NCBI RefSeq assembly: GCF_000226115.1
Contig: NC_016457.1
Location: forward strand, 248,001-312,000
Length of the DNA: 64,000 bases
Reading direction: 5' to 3'
DNA from: Thermothielavioides terrestris NRRL 8126
Lineage: Eukaryota > Ascomycota > Sordariomycetes > Sordariales > Chaetomiaceae
Below the pieces are notes generated by a model. It was given only the letters and a program-made list of their open reading frames with translations. It ran no database searches and was not told where the DNA came from. Both the position numbers and the translations under genes were made by a program. This document shows positions 59,376 through 64,000 of this stretch, in pieces (the first letter of the stretch is position 1; every line of letters starts with the position of its first letter).

Positions 59376-60565
59376 ACTACGCCTTTAAAGTGTTTACAAA
59401 GATAGATAATATAATCAAGTAAAACCCCCTAGTCGATAAGCTTTGCGACTTCTTTAACTATATAGAGCTCGATTAATATATATATTGTCTACAGTCCCTA
59501 ATTGCCTTTAACGCTACCCTATAGTATATATAGCCTTATATATATAATCTAGACCTTATTCTCCTTCGCTAGGTCTACTGTTAGGTGGTTAAGGCTATCT
59601 CTATACCTCGTTAAAGCAGCTAGCCGAACGCCCTTCGCTAGTACTACAAAGGTATAACGTTTAAGTATTGTAGTCGCTTTAAATATAGCAGTAACCTATA
59701 CCTTATTATCCTCGTTAACGAACTATATTTAGCGATCCTCTTCAAATATAACTACAACGTTCCTACTCTTTAGTAGCTTCTATACTACAATAGCGCTACT
59801 TCTACTATTTCCTATAGTCGCTCCTATTATAATTATAGCTATATTGACCACCTAGACTATATCCTTTACACTTCTATTAATAATATCTATAGACGTTTAC
59901 CTAAGGTCAACTATAAGCTTATAAAATAGCTTCTTTAGTATATATTATATATAGCTTTCAAATAGCTAGAGCACCGTCGTTGTAGCTATACTCTATCTTA
60001 CTACCTAGGCCTAGGTCTTTGTCTAGATACCCCTAGCGCTAGCTTATAGCCTAACCTTATTCCTTATCTATATAACCTCCTCTTTTATATAGTCGACGCT
60101 CTTATATAGCTTATATATATTATAAAGGTAGTTTAGCTTCTTTTAAAACACCTTATAGTAGTATATATATATAGTAGCCTATATATATAGCTATATCTCT
60201 AACGGCACTAGGGCGTAGAACTCCTATAAAAGCCTTGATCGCTTATCGCTAGCACCTTTGGTATACGTATTCCAATCGTTCGTAGCTCCTATAGGAGGGA
60301 GCCTAAGTCTTCGGTCGCGTCGATCAAGGTGCTTACGTATATTAGCTATAGTATTGTAACTTATAGCGCCTGCTATCGGGCTACCGCTATCGCTAATGCG
60401 GCCTATATAGCCGCTACACCCCCTCTATAACATTGTAGATAGGGGTAATTAGGTGCGCTAAGAAAGCTCGCGTTGTCGGATTCGATTTTAGCTCAACGGT
60501 TCCTTCGCAATCAGCGTTTAAGTACAAAGAAGCCTCTGCTTTAGAAATATATATATTAAGGAGGC
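59376..60565 (-). mobile_element. Tad-9 LINE, fragment 3 (ORF1 and 5' UTR)
   Basis: It completes Tad-9 to its 5' end. The common 5' end (AAGTACAAAGAAGCCTC) is at about 60520-60537, but the target duplication begins only at 60566, leaving some 28 AT-rich bases not found in the other copies. The ORF1 zinc knuckle lies near 59075-59090, just before Tad-10. Confidence 0.88.
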
Positions 60566-60579
60566 TAAGTGTTATATAT

Positions 60580-60833
60580 AAACTAGGCTTATAACTGAGA
60601 AGAGTAGCGAAGTAGAGCTATATAAGATATAGAGATATATATATTAAGAGAGGTGCTCTTCTTATATAAAGTAGGAAGAGTACCGAAGTCTATATATATA
60701 TATAGGCAAAGCTAGCATATACCTTCTAAGTATAGAAAGCTTAGCAGATAGAGTTACGTATACACTAGCATGCAATACCTAGCCTATAATAATTTGCTAC
60801 TATATTATTTTAATAAGATAAAAATATTATTAT
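60580..60833. other. Unclassified spacer, right half of the Tad-9 target
   Basis: It is AT-rich with some unmutated TG/CA (GCTAGCATATACC, ACACTAGCATGCAATACC). There is no homology to other parts of the window and no gene. With 40237-40373 it is the only non-element sequence recognised and may be part of a further unknown element. Confidence 0.55.
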
Positions 60834-63800
60834 TATTATTATTATTAATCTTATACCAAAGAGGCACTTAGCGCCTCGCCACTAAAGGCAAGTAGTCCCT
60901 CCACCTTTATATATACCATTTATACGTAGCGCCTACGCTACGTTCCCGCTATATAGGGTAGGCCTCCCTAGTTCCTTCTCTCCAACTCGCTAGAACTCAC
61001 CTTTCTAGCCTAGTAGCGACGGAGATATAGTGGCCTATATAGCCCGTTGTACACCACTTATATACGTAATACGCTCCTAGCGTAGGTGCTATAGCTGCTA
61101 GGCGCGCTATATACTCGAGAGGAGCGGCTAGAGGCCGACCTTCCTACGCCTCCTCTTCTTCCTATTGCACCTTTCGCCTACGCCTTAGTCCTTATAGCTA
61201 GCCGCCCAAGGCTCCCCTACTACACTATCCTAGCTACTATGCTCTTGCTATATATTTATAGAGCTTTCTGCTAATCCCCTATATCCTACTTCGCTTTCGA
61301 CGTTTAGCTCGAACGCTAGCTAGTACTTCTGTAGGCGCCTAGTACATATTAGCTATTTTATAAGCCTCTAGGCGCCTCTCCTACTCCTAAATAGCGTAAG
61401 TAGCGTATATTGATCTTAGACGCGAGGCTTTCCTATAGTAACTATAGGGTCCTTATAGTATATTGTAAGGTAGGCGATAGTCTTAGGTACTTCGCTATAG
61501 CGATAAAGTGGCGTAGGTGTATCTAGCATCCCCTTCTAGAATAGGAATTGCCTAAGGCTAATGGCCCTAGTTCACGCCTATATAAGAAAGGAGCTTTACA
61601 CTTTACTAAGATCCTTATATATTCATAGCACTTAGGTAGAGGGTTCTAAAGTATATAGGTCCACTACTTCTTTATAGCGTACCTTCTCTAGCCTCCTAGC
61701 GTCTATATAGCGTATCTATAGCTCTTTATATACCTTCTACTCCTCTACTATAGCTATATCTACGTTGGTATATAGCTATAGCTCTCTAGGTCTCTAATTA
61801 TCGTCTTCGTCGCTCTTGCCCTACACCTCTACTACTACTACTAGGCAGTGTATAAAGAGCTAGTCCTTAGCCTATAGTTGCCTCTACTCTATAGGAGACT
61901 CCCTTATAGCTAGTCCTGCTACTAGGGTACGATATATATAGCGCCGCTTCTTTAACTTTGACGCCACCTTTATATAGACATTGCGTAGGAGCTATATAAG
62001 CCTAGTTTTTTAGAGCCTCTACTCAATATACGCTACCTAGCGGTTAAGATATAGATCGATAGGGGGTACCTAAGTCTTACTTTCTAGGTTATAGACTAGT
62101 ATAGCCTTATATACGCTAGCAACTATCTAGAGGTAGCCTAACTACGTTGCGCTAAAGCTATATATAATTCTATAGAAAGTCTCTCTAATTAGCGTTAGAG
62201 TATACTATACCGCTACCCTATATAAAAGGACGCTCCTAATAACCTTTATATAGATCTTCTAAGCTTATACGATATATACCCTATATATTTTCGCTATAAG
62301 TCTTATAAAGACAAACTTCTATATAGCTATCTTAGCCTTAACCACCTTCTTATATATCTAAAACGAGAGCTTATAGTCTAGCTATACGCCTAGAAACCTT
62401 ATTAACTCTATAAATATAAGTCCTAGCTAACCTTCGCCAAGGATATTAACGACCTCTATATATAGCTACTACGCCTTTATAAAGTAGATAAGCTTGCTCT
62501 TCGCTAATTCGAACTATATCCCCTATTCTATAGCCTATTTCTTATACTTAGTAAACCCCCTCTCTAGCATATAGTAGTATACTAGTATATCCTATCTAAA
62601 TATAAGAAGGTTAGTGTTATCTATATATTCGACTATTAGAAGCCTAGTATACGCCTTAAGGGCGTAGAACAGGGGGGTAATAAAGAGGATAAATAGCGCT
62701 AGCGATAATAGCGAGCCCTATAGCGTACTTTGCTATAGAGTCGTAGGCTTAGCTACAATCCTATTAAACTGTAGGCGCGCTATATAATCCTTAAAGTAGC
62801 TCTTTAGGAGTATAATTAGCTTCTTCTCGAAGCCTAGTTCCTAGAGTATATATAGTAGTTAGACCTAGTCGACCTAGTCGAAGGCGCCTTTTAGGTTTAA
62901 TTGCAATAGCGAAGTGTAAACACTATACGCCTATACTATCTTCACTATATTAGTTACTATCTAGATTACTACCTTTATAGACCTATACTACTAAAAGCCT
63001 ATCTATATCTCTAGGAGTAGCTTATACGCCTTAGCTATATATATTACTTAGTCTACAATAGCCGCCTCGATAATCTTACTTACTACGCTAAATAGCGATA
63101 TTAGGCGATACGCCTCTACCTCCGTTAGCTGTTCTAGAGACTTCCCTAGCTTCCTAAGGACGACTACTTATATAGCGTAGAATCTATATAGGAAGTGCTC
63201 TAGCTTAAAATAGGTATATATAATCGCTATAAGCACCTCCGATAGCTTACCCTCTTTGTTATAGGCTTTAAAGAACTTATTAGTAAAGAGGTCTTTACTA
63301 AACGTTTTATTTAATCCTATATAGCTTATAATCTTTATAATCTCGGTTCTATAGACCTCCTAGTCGATAGGCGTAGTATTACGAAAAAACCCTTTAGACC
63401 AATCTTAGTTAAAGATACTGTTGTACTATGTCTATAGTATAGGAAAGAAGTGCTCTACTAGCGCCTTAGCCTTCTAGACGTATATTATAGTGCTCTAGAG
63501 CTTGCTAGGTCCTAGCTAGAGCACTAGTAGCGCTAGAGATTTAGGGCGTTAGTAGCTTCAAAGCTGTACTTACCTCTCGATATCCTATATTAGCTTCTAC
63601 TCCTTCGACGCCCTAGCGAGTAAGTAGCGCTAGTATAGCGTCTACAATTAGTAGGTACAACACTTAAAATACTATACTGCCTTATAGTAATACGTTTAAA
63701 AGCTTGCTATATAGCTTAACCACTAAATGCGTTTAGCCCTCCTTGCTTCTTATATTGCCTCGTCGACTTTAAGATTCTACTATAGTATATAGGACCCCTA

Positions 63801-64000
63801 GTTAAGCTTATAGCGTAAGGCCGCTATATCTATAATACTAGTTAGCTTATATATAAAGGTATCTATTATATCTTTAAATTCCTCTACTATATTGATCTCC
63901 CTTAGTAAGGTTAAGAACTAGGCCTTAGCCTTATACCTTTTATAGTCTAGTAACGCCTAGCTATAGCCCTATAGTACAATAGCTCTACTACTACTCCTCC
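60834..64000 (-). mobile_element. Tad-11 LINE, 3' part, runs off the window
   Basis: Complementary (TTA)n tail at 60834-60848, 3' stem-loop at 60861-60877, then C-terminal tail, RNase H-like domain, RT (motif C region near 62600-62640) and the end of the endonuclease region by 64000. It is the copy most similar to Tad-7. The 5' end and one target duplication lie outside the window. Confidence 0.93.
61180..64000 (-). pseudogene. Tad-11 ORF2, degenerate, 5' part outside the window
   Basis: Co-linear with Tad-4 ORF2 from its C terminus to about the end of the endonuclease. RT motif C is on the minus strand near 62610-62630 (ATAGATAACACTAAC, IDNTN). Stops as in the other copies. Confidence 0.8.

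Overview
The window is a gene-free block of nested, degenerate transposable elements from a filamentous ascomycete (Pezizomycotina). No host gene, tRNA, rRNA or CRISPR array was found. Evidence for the host: the families (APE-type LINE with an RNase H tail, self-priming chromodomain Gypsy, Ty1/Copia, Tc1, Helitron) fit a fungal genome, and nearly every copy carries the mark of repeat-induced point mutation (RIP). CpA/TpG is almost gone, TpA is everywhere, Gln and Trp codons have become TAG/TAA, and catalytic His and Cys codons have become Tyr. CpG is partly kept. The species cannot be named from this sequence.

Layout, left to right. 1-6091: a Ty1/Copia element on the minus strand (3' LTR cut by the window edge, 5' LTR at 5417-6091). 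It sits in a minus-strand LINE, here Tad-1. 6092-23019 is Tad-1, split by Tad-2 (8319-10794) and Tad-3 (10965-22157); Tad-3 is itself split by the plus-strand Tad-4 (16182-21782). 23020-23457 is the 5' end of Tad-5, into which Tad-1 inserted. 23458-26762 is part of Tad-6, into which Tad-5 inserted. 26763-37449 is a 3'-truncated Gypsy (Gypsy-1) whose 5' LTR was hit by a Tc1 transposon (26968-33904); the Tc1 was hit by full-length Tad-7 (27518-33106). 37450-40236 is Tad-8, with a Copia solo LTR (37740-38414) and a solo LTR of a different, GC-richer family (39122-39685). 40388-60565 is full-length Tad-9. It contains a complete Gypsy (Gypsy-2, 41696-56132), which holds a Helitron (42502-49389) in its gag, and a 119-bp LINE 3' fragment (Tad-10, 59242-59360). 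60834-64000 is Tad-11, running off the window.

Most junctions are supported by target-site duplications read directly: 13-19 bp for the LINEs, 5 bp for LTR elements, TA for Tc1, and A/T flanks for the Helitron. The order of insertion can therefore be rebuilt. No element here can encode a working protein: each polyprotein has many in-frame stops, most of them TAG in place of CAG or TGG.

The most notable points are: (i) a Helitron carrying, besides the usual RepHel gene on the minus strand, a second coding-like region on the plus strand whose product I do not recognise; (ii) a Gypsy chromovirus whose primer-binding site is the exact 12-nt complement of its own LTR, a Tf1-type self-priming design; (iii) a Copia primer-binding site matching the anticodon arm of initiator tRNA-Met; (iv) a LINE 3' stem-loop preserved by G.U wobble among mutated copies; and (v) a 119-bp LINE fragment and a 564-bp solo LTR that largely escaped RIP.
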